Source: Haliotis asinina (Eukaryota > Mollusca > Gastropoda > Lepetellida > Haliotidae). Taken from it: DNA of 64,000 nt. The stretch's first letter is position 1; each line of letters begins with the position of its first letter. The stretch spans positions 1,615,501 to 1,679,500 of the forward strand of contig NC_090285.1 of assembly GCF_037392515.1 (NCBI RefSeq), in the 5' to 3' direction. Made by a program: the position numbers and the translations under genes. This document shows, in pieces, positions 23,690 to 36,709 of the stretch. The notes beneath the pieces are model-generated. The model searched no databases. It was not told the origin of the DNA and saw only the letters and a program-made list of their open reading frames with translations.

Positions 23690-24840
23690 CAAATGGGACC
23701 GTATCCACAAAATATGTGTTGTTACTACATGCGTACGTTGGCTCGGTTTTAGGTGGAATAAAGCTCCGTCTCCCTTGCGCCCCTCGCCCTACTCCCCCTC
23801 CCCTTCTCTGTGTCTAACTCCCTCTCCGTCTCAGTCTGTCTCCCTCCAACCCCCCCCCCTCTCTCTCTCTTCATTAATCCAACGAATTTCCATAATTGAG
23901 CTGAGTTGTTTTGGGCTATACGCCAATTAAACTCAAATGTAATACATTACAACAATGCTATATTTCAAGAGGTGACGTTTGAACTCTACTGGACAAATTA
24001 TGTTTAGAACTTTGGTATTTTTATGATTGATATTTCAACAGTATGTCAATGGGTAAATGTATCATTATTCATAATTTCAAAATTTACCTATACCCCTAAC
24101 TATTTTGTCCAGTATATGAGTGCCAAGCATTTACAACGTAAGTGGTCAGTCTTCAAGTAATGTTTGCAACAATATCTATTTGTTATTATTCCTTAAAGTT
24201 TTTAATAGGTTGTCACTTTAATTCATTACAAGCAAGTAAAACTACAAGTTGATGAGTGAAGTGCACTCCTTTATATCTGCATGTTAGAATTTGTCTGATT
24301 CCCAATAGGAGCTTGCAGTAAAGTCACAGGTGACCCGCAGTTAAAGATCACATGAATGGTTTCTCTTGGTGAAAGTGGCATACTGTATATTGTACGTATC
24401 TCATCCAAAATAATGCATGTGTTTACACTTTTCTCGCTGCGTACATGTCCATTCTAGCAACAGCCGTCGATTCGGGTGCTGACGTGTGGCTCTGGGTGCG
24501 AGATATAAATATAGCCCCAGCTCACACGCGTCATTGGGGCATGATCGCCAGAGATGAACAAAGAGATATCGACAGTATTGTAACTTGCGGGATTTCCGAC
24601 TCCTAACTATAGACGACATAACTAGATGACATGGCAGAGATGCTGATAGACAGACAGATAATTGTTTGTTTTTTCTTTTAGAGGAGTGCAGTTATAGAGT
24701 CCATTTTAGTTCTAAAGTGTGCTTATAAGAGCGACGGATGCGGCAAAATAAATATAATTCAGAATTATATTAGCGAGGGGTCAACTTCAAAGATCTCTCC
24801 TCTCGTACTTACTTTAAACAAAGAACTAGATCCTTTACTT
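23690..24840. other. Intergenic, no gene seen
   Basis: Includes a C-rich and CT-rich low-complexity stretch at about 23770-23875. The remaining frames are short and unremarkable. Confidence 0.5.
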
Positions 24841-24844
24841 ACCA

Positions 24845-27255
24845 CACGTGCGTGATCATCAAATAACAGACTCACTGTTTGCTACATACGACACTACATT
24901 CTTTACATACAACACATGTGTAATCATCAAATAACAGACTCACTGTATGCTACATACGGCACTACATCCTTTACATACAACACATGTGTAATCATCAAAT
25001 AACAGACTCACTGTATGCTACATACGACACTACATCCTTTACTTACCACACATGTGTAATCATCAAATAACAGACTCACTGTATGCTACATACGGCACTA
25101 CATCCTTTACATACAACACATGTGTAATCATCAAATAACAGACTCACTGTATGCTACATACGACACTACATACTTTACATACAACACATGTGTAATCATC
25201 AAATAACAGACTCACTGTATGCTACATACGACACTACATACTTTACATACAACACATGTGTAATCATCAAATAACAGACTTACTGTATGCTACATACGAC
25301 ACTACATTCTTTACATACAACACATGTGTAATCATCAAATAACAGACTCACTGTATGCTACATACGGCACTACATCCTTTACATACAACACATGTGTAAT
25401 CATCAAATAACAGACTTACTGTATGCTACATACGACACTACATTCTTTACATACAACACATGTGTAATCATCAAATAACAGACTCACTGTATGCTACATA
25501 CGGCACTACATCCTTTACATACAACACATGTGTAATCATCAAATAACAGACTCACTGTATGCTACATACGACACTACATCCTTTACTTACCACACATGTG
25601 TAATCATCAAATAACAGACTCACTGTATGCTACATACGGCACTACATCCTTTACATACAACACATGTGTAATCATCAAATAACAGACTCACTGTATGCTA
25701 CATACGACACTACATACTTTACATACAACACATGTGTAATCATCAAATAACAGACTCACTGTATGCTACATACGGCACTACATCCTTTACATACAACACA
25801 TGTGTAATCATCAAATAACAGACTTACTGTATGCTACATACGACACTACATTCTTTACATACAACACATGTGTAATCATCAAATAACAGACTCACTGTAT
25901 GCTACATACGGCACTACATCCTTTACATACAACACATGTGTAATCATCAAATAACAGACTCACTGTATGCTACATACGACACTACATCCTTTACATACAA
26001 CACATGCGTGATCATCAAATAACAGACTCACTGTATGCTACATACGGCACTACATCCTTTACATACAACACATGTGTAATCATCAAATAACAGACTCACT
26101 GTATGCTACATACGGCACTACATCCTTTACATACAACACATGTGTAATCATCAAATAACAGATTCACTGTATGCTACATACGGCACTGCATCCTTTACAT
26201 ACAATACATGCATAATCATCAAATAACAGTCTCACTGTATGCTACATACGACACTACATCCTTTACATACAACACATGCGTGATCATCAAATAACAGACT
26301 CACTGTATGCTACACACGACACTACATCCTTTACTTACCACACATGTGTAATCATCAAATAACAGACTCACTGTATGCCACATACGACACTACATCCTTT
26401 ACATACAATACATGCGTGATCATCAAATAACAGACTCACTGTTTGCTACATACGACACTACATCCTTTACATACAACACATGTGTAATCATCAAATAACA
26501 GACTCACTGTATGCTACATACGACACTACATCCTTTACTTACCACACATGTGTAATCATCAAATAACAGACTCACTGTATGCTACATACGACACTACATC
26601 CTTTACTTACCACACATGTGTAATCATCAAATAACAGACTCACTGTATGCTACATACGACACTACATACTTTACATACAATACATGCATAATCATCAAAT
26701 AACAGACTCACTGTATGCTACATACGACACTACATCCTTTACTTACAACACATGCGTGATCATCAAATAACAGACTCACTGTATGCTACATACGACACTA
26801 CATCCTTTACATACAACACATGCGTGGTCATCAAATAACAGACTCACTGTATGCTACATACGACACTACATCCTTTACATACAATACATGCATAATCATC
26901 AAATAACAGACTCACTGTATGCTACATACGACACTACATCCTTTACATACAATACATGCGTGATCATCAAATAACAGACTCACTGTTTGCTACATACGAC
27001 ACTACATCCTTTACATACAACACATGTGTAATCATCAAATAAGAGACTCACTGTATGCTACATACGACACTACATCCTTTACTTACCACACATGTGTAAT
27101 CATCAAATAACAAACTCACTGTATGCTACATACGACACTACATCCTTTACTTACCACACATGCGTGGTCATCAAATAACAAACTCACTGTATGCTACATA
27201 CGACACTACATCCATTACATACAATACATGTGTAATCATCAAATAACAAACTCCT
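24845..27255. repeat. 68-bp satellite array (about 35 copies) with dimeric higher-order pattern
   Basis: The unit contains GACTCACTGTATGCTACATA, a CGRCACTACATCCTTTAC block, ATACAACACATGTGTAATCA and TCAAATAACA. In the left half, units with CGGCACTAC alternate with units with CGACACTAC, indicating dimer-level amplification. In the right half, CGACACTAC dominates and ACATGCGTGATC or ACATGCATAATC variants appear. The period is not a multiple of three, so no long frames arise. Confidence 0.9.
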
Positions 27256-29930
27256 AGCCTCACAGTCTCCATTTTGATTGACTTTTGTCTTCGTAACTAA
27301 ATCTAAATCAAGCAATCCAAATGTTTTGACTGTTGATAATGACGGGAAGTCATCTAATACTATAATGAACATATTTCATAGGATATTATCTGAGGCAAGC
27401 CATTATTCAAGAGGTACCAATTGACACATGATCGTTTTCATTTCGTGCAGTCGCTTTGCAAACATCCTACCCCAGTGTGTTGTGATGACTTAAACCACAT
27501 TACCAACTTATGTTAAATGTTGGATATGGCTTTGCTAATGATCCCTTGAAAAAACACTGAAGCTTTTAAGACACTGGACATCGAGAATAAAGCTAGGGTT
27601 ACCACATCGTGATAACCCCTCGTATTTGCACGTGTGCATACACGTTTATACCAGCAATACCAGTTGATAGGAAATTTCACGTTCATGACGTATGTTGTAA
27701 TGTTTATATTATATCTTTTAAACTATGGACATATTTCATAACCCAACATCATACATGTTCAGTGGATGAAAGGTAGTTAATAATACAAACTGGTAACATA
27801 ACAGTAATCTGTCAGTCAATGACGTTGACAAATAAAAACCATATTTCAAGTCATGTTCGTATTGACGTGTTGATATTTGTCAGTTATTCTGACTGTAGCA
27901 CAGCTTGTCAGTTTGCTGCAGTAACAGCGCTTTCTCCATGTCACCTACATTGAAACAATCAGCGATCAAACTCATGTACGTATACAGGTACATAACAGTC
28001 ATGTGAGCCAGGGGCTAAATATAGACCTGGAAATTCCATTTTTTTCTACCTCTCTCCAAGCAGTAATGTCCAATCAGCAATTTATACAACAGTTGCCAGT
28101 TTCTCATTGGACCACCGTACAAGATATTTTGGAACTTGACGTAGTAACTATTGTTCATTGTGTACGGCTTTCTTTATTACCTGTGACAACACATGCTAGT
28201 CTGAATGGGTGTGCTTTTTGTTTATCTGTTTCTAAGACCACAGATTATATTTCATTTTCCACTCTCTGCGTTTATGTACATGACAATGAAATTATAGAGG
28301 AGACCGATGTAATCCATGAATTACAAAAAGTATTGCTTCATTTCAACGTTTCAGTATACACTTAGTTGGGATATCTTGGCACACCAAATTGACAATGACA
28401 TCATAAAAATAGATAAAAACTACTGCTACATGGTGACCAAGAGACATGACACATATAAATTTGTATCTGTGGCCACAATTCTATATCCAGGAGTTCGGAG
28501 TGTGGTAAACATAAGAAGATTTTCAACAATCCACAAGCTTAAAATGTACCTGAAATATTGTTTTCAAGGCAGAATTTGTCAGAACTGTAGATACCAAGTT
28601 TTACGTCGATAAAGGGAAAGACCCAATTTTCCCTGGTCCATGGCATATATGGGCGACGTGTCATGGTGTATACAGACCACTGTCACCACGGACATATCAG
28701 CGCTACTGAGAAGGACGCCTTTATATACTTTCTCATCACTGCAGTATGTAGAATGTTTTAATGTAGGGGAACCGTTCACGGTGTGTCTGTAGAACTTCTC
28801 ATGGCAGTGACAACAGACAATCATCAATTCATCTTCATCTGATAACTGTTTGGGTCGATAAATGAAACGTGATGTTGATTGTTGGGTTTCTGAAACACTT
28901 TTCGTGAGATTATGACAGCAATTGTACACGACGCACAAAATTCAAAATAATGATGTATATCAACAAAATGGGGAAGTTCGCTCGTTGATTGTCTGGTTTG
29001 TTTCCATGCATCATCCCATGTCAGATGTACAGCCAAGGCAGGCTACAAACACTCACTTTCTTATGAAACCTCCGTGAATGGCTGATGCCGTCATATAACA
29101 ATGCCTGTCCTATCCGCGATCACCTGATGCCACCAGTAACAGTCAGCAGTCTACTCCTGACAGTTTTCACATTTGTGTTCTCTGGAGTCAGCTTGAGGAC
29201 AACTTTTTTTCTTACTTTAACGTTTCATACCTTGCCTGTGATATTTGCATTTTCCTCAGATAATTTCTCCATAGTTACAATACTGTCAAGGTATATCTAA
29301 CGTTTATAAGTTACAACCATATCACATTTTACCGACTTCGAAAATCTACATTGAATTATGCAAGATTATTATATTATACATAAGATTTTTACACCTAAAT
29401 ACTTCATCCGAGGCGATAGCATGTATTCAATTGCCAATGACGTTGTTGTTAAGGCGCCATCGTCCCAGGAAGGGCTGAGGCTTTTTTCGCAATATCAAAC
29501 AATTAGTAAGACACACTCTTGAATGCGCCTTGGGTGCTGAAACGTTCCCTTTGTGGAAATGAACAGTATCCATGTATTTCTTTACAAATGTCTCGCGCAT
29601 GTGCAGTCCCTCAAATGCTTTTTCTTACGCTTCGTTGATTTCCGCGCCTTGGTGGGGTTATATTCAGTTTTGTAGAGAGAGCTGTTGTTGATAAATGCCT
29701 CATGCTGTACAAACATATAATGTATACATAAATGTATGAAACACATGTCTTACAGGGCTGTTAGAGACTTAAAGAGCATTACAGCATTGGGATGGATAAA
29801 ATGATTAAATACGTTACATGAAATTATAAGCTGCAATAACACAAGGCACATACATAGTATTAGTATTAATCACAAGAACTCACATATAGATAAACATGCA
29901 CAGGTAGTATCTACATGCATTCGTTTGCAC
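27256..29930. other. Intergenic with a dispersed repeat core, no gene seen
   Basis: The segment 28010-28180 shares TAAATATAGAC and TTGGAACTTGACGT blocks with 23130-23200, 31515-31880 and 32729, marking a dispersed non-coding repeat. The 120-residue frame at 28003-28365 overlaps this repeat, lacks known motifs and is not called. Confidence 0.5.
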
Positions 29931-31260
29931 ATTCCACACTCATACTTGCCAATACAAATATACACACCCACAACCACAGTTATACTCACATGTACACATA
30001 TATACACCCACAACACATTCAAACCCACACTTACAAATAAATACGCACAAAACAGCCTCAGATTTACAAATACTTAACCACAAAACACAATCAAACCCAC
30101 ATTTACAAACACATACACCAACAACACAGCCAAACCCACATTTACAAATACATACACCAACAACACAGTCAAACCCACATTTACAAATACACGCACAACC
30201 TAGTTACACCCACATTTACAAACACATACACCAACAACACAGTCAAACCCACATTTACAAATACATACACCAACAACACAGTCAAACCCATATTTACAAA
30301 TACACGCACAACCTAGTTACACCCACATTTACAAACACATACACCAACAACACAGTCAAACCCACATTTACAAATACATACACCAACAACACAGTCAAAC
30401 CCATATTTACAAATACACGCACAACCTAGTTACACCCACATTTACAAACACATACACCAACAACACAGCCAAACCCACATTTACAAATACATACACCAAC
30501 AACACAGCCAAACCCACATTTACAAATACACGCACAACATAGTTACACCATCATTTACAAACACATACACCAACAACACAGTCAAACCCACATTTACAAA
30601 TACATACACCAACAACACAGTCAAACCCACATTTACAAATACATACACCAACAACACAGTCAAACCCATATTTACAAATACACGCACAACCTAGTTACAC
30701 CCACATTTACAAACACATACACCAACAACACAGCCAAACCCACATTTACAAATACATACACCAACAACACAGCCAAACCCACATTTACAAATACACGCAC
30801 AACATAGTTACACCATCATTTACAAACACATACACCAACAACACAGTCAAACCCACATTTACAAATACATACACCAACAACACAGCCAAACCCACATTTG
30901 CAAACACACGCACAACACAGTCAAACCCACATTTACAAATACATACACCCACAACACAGTCAAACCCATATTTACAAATACACGCACAACACAGTGAAAC
31001 CCACATTCCACAGTCATACATGCCAATACAAATACACACAACCACAGTTATACTCATATGTAACGAATATACATACACCCACAACCAGTTTTACTCACAT
31101 GTACAGATACACCCGCATCACAGTCAAACCCACATTTACAAACACATACTTACAGCCACATTCATACCAATACATACAAGTACACATCTTCGCATCCATA
31201 CTATTGCCGCTAACAGAAACACACACCCTTATAACCCAGCCACACATTTACACACACGCG
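29930..31260. repeat. 39-bp minisatellite with 113-bp higher-order unit
   Basis: The basic unit is ACAGTCAAACCCACATTTAC then AAATACATACACCAACAAC. A marker variant (CGCACAACCTAGTTACAC or CGCACAACATAGTTACAC) recurs at about 30198, 30311, 30424, 30537, 30689 and 30802. The spacing is 113 bp, with one step of 152 (113 plus 39). Degenerate CA-rich flanks extend to about 31260. Confidence 0.85.
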
Positions 31261-31337
31261 CGCATTACGTATACATATTGTATTGAATAAGTAATTATGC
31301 TAAATATAGCAACATATAGTGTTAACATATTTAATTC

Positions 31338-31881
31338 CCTGGAACATCCTATGGAAAAGTTGGCTTGATTATGTTGTATTTCAGGGCACTGCATCACAGT
31401 TATTAGCTCTTCAGTGGAGTTGAAGTTTATAAAGCTGTTACATAGGAGATCACTGTTAAAAGCTTCATTTCTAATAGACCGCCGTGTCACTCATGGCTCG
31501 TACCCTCATGGCTAAATATAGATTTGATATTCTTTGTTCTGCAAGTCCACACTCGTGTCTTTTTGTCATTGGCTCTTTTGGACAAGATATCTCGGAACCT
31601 GACGTCCATCCTGGAACATCCTATGGAAAAGTTGGCTTGATTATGTTGTATTTCAGGGCACTGCATCACAGTTATTAGCTCCTCAGTGGAGTTGAAGTTT
31701 ATAAAACTGTTACATAGGAGATCACTGTTAAAAGCTTCATTTCTAATAGACCGCCGTGTCACTCATGGCTCGTACCCTCATGGCTAAATATAGATTTGAT
31801 ATTCTTTGTTCTGCAAGTCCACACTCGTGTCTTTTTGTCATTGGCTCTTTTGGACAAGATATCTCGGAACCTGACGTCCAG
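31338..31881. repeat. 272-bp tandem duplication
   Basis: Two copies start at 31338 and 31610 with the same CCTGGAACATCCTATGG opening, and differ at only a few positions. The near identity shows a recent event. Each copy ends in the dispersed AAGATATCTCGGAACCTGAC block. Confidence 0.9.
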
Positions 31882-32261
31882 TCTTTTATTCTATGTGCAC
31901 GATATCTTTGTTCCATGTCTCAATGACGAGAAGGAATTTACTGACTTACCTGTTTCAGTTTCAGTATTGCCTTAATACAATAACCAATATACAGACTGAA
32001 GTAGTGACGCTTAAAGGTGGATTTAAACTTAGCGGTTAAGCCAGTTCGCCAGCATATACGTTGAGTGTGGTAATATGCATACAATCACTTGGATGTAATT
32101 TTTTTTCTGCTAACTAAGATATCATACTGAGACTACTTAGAGCCCAATGTAAGATTCAAACTATATTATGTGTTCATGAATCAGTTCCAAATATCTCGCT
32201 GTAGGCAGCAACGTCAGATAGATACATTTGTGGTTGTGTCCGGACTAAATGCACTCGTTTA

Positions 32262-32397
32262 CTAACTTTCATGTGAGCGTGTATTGTATGTGCCACTTTA
32301 ACGAGCTTCACACATCGTGCGCAAGTAGGGAATCGAATCTGGATCTTCGGCGTGATGAGCAACGCTTTAACCACTAGGCTACCCCACTGCCCCAATA
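32262..32397 (-). mobile_element. tRNA-derived SINE (inverted, partial)
   Basis: GGGAATCGAATCTGGATC and GCTTTAACCACTAGGCTACC match the inverted B-box and A-box head of the SINE at 1978-2152. The tail is missing or strongly diverged. Confidence 0.7.
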
Positions 32398-32410
32398 ACA
32401 CCATACCTCA

Positions 32411-32470
32411 CTAGATAACCCGACCACCCGATCAATCGACCACCCGACCACCCGACCACCCGACCACCCG
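32411..32470. repeat. ACCACCCG short tandem repeat
   Basis: About seven copies of CGACCACC-type octamers with small variants. Confidence 0.8.
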
Positions 32471-33067
32471 AACAGCTTTCCACCTCGACTGATATCTGCA
32501 TGCTTCTGGCTGGATATCAGAGTTGTAAGGGGCGAGGTGTTTGTTACATGAAGCCATAACAGAATCAAATTGTTTTTGTTTGGACATTTTATCTTTGTCA
32601 TTGCACACAAGCTACCCGAAATACCTGCACGTAACAAGGTCACCTCGAGACCTACACGACACTGTTCCAGTTATACCTGTCGATCCCTGTATTCAGCATT
32701 CTTTTCAATACCTATGTCCCTGAGTCTGCCGGTAAATATAGACAGGGGAATTCCCACCATATCGAACATGACAATCAATACACCCAAGAGCTATTTTCTA
32801 TTCTAGCTTATGCGCAGTATGTCAGGCTACTAGAGAACCTCATGTACATTCATTTCAAGTTCGTAATAATTTCACGGCGTTTTATTTCAATAAAATTTCA
32901 TAACCACAGATTTGAAGCATTGTCGTGAGCAAATAGGCGAACGATTGGATCCATTTTCAAACCAGTTCATACGGCCCCTTTTAACTGTGTGTCCACTTAT
33001 TACGCAAGTCTAGGTTTTATCTGTTATGCATACGCAATAAGAGAGGGGTTAGAAAACAGAAATAGCT

Positions 33068-33100
33068 ATCGGTTTTGCGGCAAGTCATCGCAAAACCGAT
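33068..33100. repeat. 12-bp perfect stem hairpin
   Basis: ATCGGTTTTGCG at 33068-33079 pairs with CGCAAAACCGAT at 33089-33100 across a nine-base loop. Purpose unknown; no gene is adjacent. Confidence 0.6.
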
Positions 33101-33151
33101 GCTCGTACTTTTCACCAAAGTGCTTGACGTCATAGACCTGTATCATATCGT

Positions 33152-33184
33152 GTTACGCCGCACTCAGCAATGTTCCAGCTATAG
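33152..33184 (-). repeat. SINE tail fragment
   Basis: GTTACGCCGCACTCAGCAAT then GTTCCAGCTAT is the reverse complement of the shared SINE 3' tail. The rest of the element is absent. Confidence 0.55.
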
Positions 33185-33489
33185 GGAGGGGGTTCTTACG
33201 TCAAGTTTATACAAACATTCCAAGCGGAGTTGAGCAAACCTATTATTCAGAGATGTGTAATGCAGTTATGACCGTTAATGACACTATGCAGTAATCTGCA
33301 AACTACGTGACGATGTTAACCAACGTAAAACTGGCTCTAAATCTTAATATTCGTATCACATGTTTTATTTTTAGGTTATTTCTTTTCTCAGGAAACAGCC
33401 ATACTGAAATGATACTTGCAATACATAACACAAACACAAAAATACATACATACATAATAACAAATAAAGCCAAAGATGAGTTCATCACT

Positions 33490-34256
33490 GGACTGCTGCA
33501 ACCATTTGACATGGAATTAGAGCACCCGTGTACTGTATTTGACCAGGAGTTGTCTCTGGGAGATCTAGGCACCGATCTGGGGAAGTGTCAGGAGATCGGT
33601 AAGGCAGATTTGGGCATTTTCGAATACGACGTCCCAGTTATTCCCAAAGGTGCTCAATTAGGGAAGATCTTGAAGAGCTGGAACTTCGTTTCGTTACTCT
33701 TCACCAGTTTCGCTGCTGCCAGTGTGGTACAGTCCTGGTTCATCTCAGTCTGGCACGTCGGTGTTGGAACGTCAAAGTCATGCCCTTGAAAGGTCGATCG
33801 GATTAGAGACCATGAATGCGGAGCTGTCTGGTCACACTCTGTCTGCTGAATGGATGTCCAATACTGTTCGCGCTTGATGACGTCATAGTGACGTATCGGT
33901 TCCTCATGCTCAACATCCGTAAATACCGGTCTTCATGTTGGGTAGAGACCTTCAGCCTGTCACTCTTTGGCCTGTTTGCAGTACTGCAGTACTCTGCTCC
34001 GAGGCATGTTCCTGGTTGTCAATCGATTAAAATAATGCAAGAAAATAAACCTGGTTAGCTTTTATGACCTACTGTGATACGGGTATCCTTGAGCACAGTT
34101 TCCGTTTTATTCGTGTATTTGACAAAATGCAAGTGCAACTGTACCTAGGGAATAGACACCATGTGTTCGAGACACGTCATTTAGCTATTTTCAAACACCA
34201 TGACAATTATTGTGACAATTTACAGTCGGTTTTTTTTAGTTGATGGCGTTTCTTTT
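33490..34256 (-). mobile_element. Internally deleted Tc1-like transposon remnant
   Basis: Read on the minus strand, it encodes scattered Tc1-type transposase blocks (an RQLRIHGL segment, then IEHLW and LGRRIRK) interrupted by stops, with the catalytic region missing. The minus-strand 5' end carries CTGCCAAAAGAAACGCCATC (34239-34258 inverted), matching the terminus of the copy at 56288-57417. The two copies lie in opposite orientation and share the same internal deletion, so the deletion predates their spread. The opposite terminus was not found. Confidence 0.7.
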
Positions 34257-34259
34257 GGC

Positions 34260-36260
34260 AGTTAGTATATTATGAAAAATGGATGAAACAACAAAACGAC
34301 CCGAGTGAAAATGCCTGGGTTGAAACAACCCGGAACCCACATCCCGCCTCTTGTGAAATCACCTCACTTGATACCAGATCAGGAGAGTATACAGCTTTAT
34401 GAAAGTCATATCTCGTGTATACTAGTCGGTACACACGATCTCCTCTCTATATCTCTACACTGTCACTACTGAATACACCCTAAATAAAGCAGAGGAGCGA
34501 GTTTGGGTGATCATGGCACAGTCATGCCGGCTAGGTGGTGACTTCGTATTTGTCCAAGGAATCAAGTATCAACACCCCGCAGAAAGGTATTCCCTACAGT
34601 GTTTGTTAAGTAGCAGGGACTGTCTCAAAACTATTTGCAGTGATGGTCCCTCAGCAAGTTCCCCTCATTTAGGTAATTAAGAATATAGAACACACACGTC
34701 CAGTATTTCCAAACAGCTATGTACCTACGATTGTTAAAAAGCCTTGGCTTACACCTGATTGTTGCTAAAAACGTCTGCTAAGTCTCTTCAGGTTTGCAGG
34801 AACACGCCTGCAAGGAAGTTCTACATAGGTTTTGCGCTGTCATGATAATGAAGGACACTGGTGGCACTGGGGTGAAGAATATCATCCACGTAATGTAAAT
34901 GTAGAGCTGTCACATATCAATGAACGATGACCACTTCTGTTTTCTCCTGCCAATACATTCCTCCCTACACTATAAAACTGCCTCATGAAGTATGGCCTGC
35001 CGAAAGCAACACGATGACGTCTGATCTCTGTCTACTCTAGGCATCAACTACATCCAGGTCTCATCAGTGCACGTGACCTTCTGTCAGTCACATTCTTGCC
35101 ACCAACAGTTGACTGTGGTCGTTCAGGAATCAACTACTTAAATGTAAGATACGCGACAACCAGTCACTGTTTGGACATAGTTAGCTTTGTCCTGCTCCCT
35201 GGCCTCTCTGATGTTTGCTTTTCTGTGACTCTGCATCTTTTGATTTACAGTGACATAAGAGCAACTGAAAGGCCTGAGCAATGTGAACACGGGCTGTCCC
35301 CATCTGTATCACACCCAAGGCACCCCGCGGGGCTCAGCACGCCAGGCAGTACGGTGTTTATCACCAGGCTGAACGTCTCTCAAGTTGAGATCAGTCATGG
35401 ATGCAATACACATCACCTGCTCATGAAAGAAAACGGACCTTTACTTTGGAATTTTTCGAAGTCATATAGACGGGAAACCGAGTGGTTTTACTCACATTTT
35501 TATGATGGGATGTTTTACCAAAATAGTTTACGTTTTTCATTATTCATTGATTATTCGAAAAACGCAACAGAAGCAGATGATACATTCCATGCCCTTTGTC
35601 CGGTTTTGATTAATCTGAACCAATTTTGGTGACCAATATATTAACGATCAAGTCATATAATGTAAACGTTAAGAAGGTATAAGCTCCAATAACTAGAGTA
35701 GATGTCGGATATGCAACCGCTCGCAAAGATATCGTTCTCTTTGACGACTCCAAATCTAGGATAGATTTACAAACCACTAAACAGTGTTAAAGTGTTTACA
35801 GGATATTTACATAGCGCATATATCCGCGCAGCTAATGCTTGCTGAACTGTTTTACCTCGATCCTTGGAAGTCAATCTGAACGGCACAAAGATATCGATAA
35901 GGTGATCAGATACTGACGTAAAAGTCAGAAATATTGACTTTGGGATGTTCTTGCGAGTGTTGAAGAGACTGTGAGAGGGCAGACCAAGTAAAGAAACGTT
36001 TCCAAAGAGTACGTTACCAGCACAAACCTGTCTACATAGACAAAAACTATAGTAAAAATATCGGGGCTCCGGTGAGCAGGGAACAGCGTGTAGATGTCAT
36101 TTCGATCTGTTCAATAACTATTCTCGCCGTCAATACTGTAGTCACGTGGTCAGAGAGATTGGGCTAAGGACATGTATCAGCTGGTCATTCTGAACAAACC
36201 ACGGGCGATTCCTGGCGTGGATGTATTTTAGTTTACCATTTTCCATGACCATCTACAAAC
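34260..36260. other. Gene-poor interval with one unexplained frame
   Basis: A TATAAAA at 34971-34977 precedes an open stretch at 35096-35632 (178 codons, starting with TTG). Its later part is preceded by a good acceptor (TTTTGATTTACAG, about 35250) and reads with glycosylation-type NVS and NFS sites and few aromatic gaps. I recognise no family and cannot complete a gene model. It may be an exon of an extracellular protein or chance. Confidence 0.2.
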
Positions 36261-36268
36261 GTTGGTTC

Positions 36269-36297
36269 TATATTTAAGCAACTGTATAGGTATAAAC
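36269..36297 (+). promoter_or_regulatory. TATA region of the second aerolysin-like gene
   Basis: TATATTTAA at 36269 and TATAAAC at 36291 precede a proposed non-coding exon that ends at the GTGAGT donor at 36399. The start site would be around 36300-36325. Confidence 0.5.
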
Positions 36298-36398
36298 TGT
36301 TGAACTGTTGTCTACACGTTAGTCTTCAGACTACTGCCAAGTTTATAACACCCCTCTTACGTCTACGACTGTTACACCGACATCGGAAAACCTACCTG

Positions 36399-36706
36399 GT
36401 GAGTGATAGTGATCTGTTGAGGCAGTTATTTATATATATATATACTCGTTCAATGTATCAGTAAACTGCCTCCTTTGCCAAACAAAGGTTCTTACCGGTA
36501 CTTCAAGGGAGAATAGTCTACCTGGAACCTCCCCTCCCAGTGTTAGCACGATGTGTATAGGGAGCGTAGTATGTTTCAGTGACCGATTAAAAAAGTTAAA
36601 TCTTGGAATATGATGATGAGAAATTCTGTTAACTATCTTTCTGGTATTACATTGAATTGACGTGTGTCTGGTGGTAGCTGTACACATTTTGTTTCTTTCT
36701 TTTCAG
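36399..36706 (+). other. 5' leader intron of the second aerolysin-like gene
   Basis: Donor CCTACCTG then GTGAGT at 36399; acceptor TTTCTTTCTTTTCAG ending at 36706, just three bases before the start codon. The 308-bp length is the shortest in the family. The pyrimidine tract is strong. Confidence 0.6.
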
Positions 36707-36709
36707 AAA

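Noticed and set aside
24845-27255. CRISPR-like array
   Set aside because: Direct tandem units with no variable spacers, in a eukaryotic context.
28003-28365. 120-residue plus-strand frame
   Set aside because: Overlaps a dispersed non-coding repeat and has no motif, promoter or splice support.
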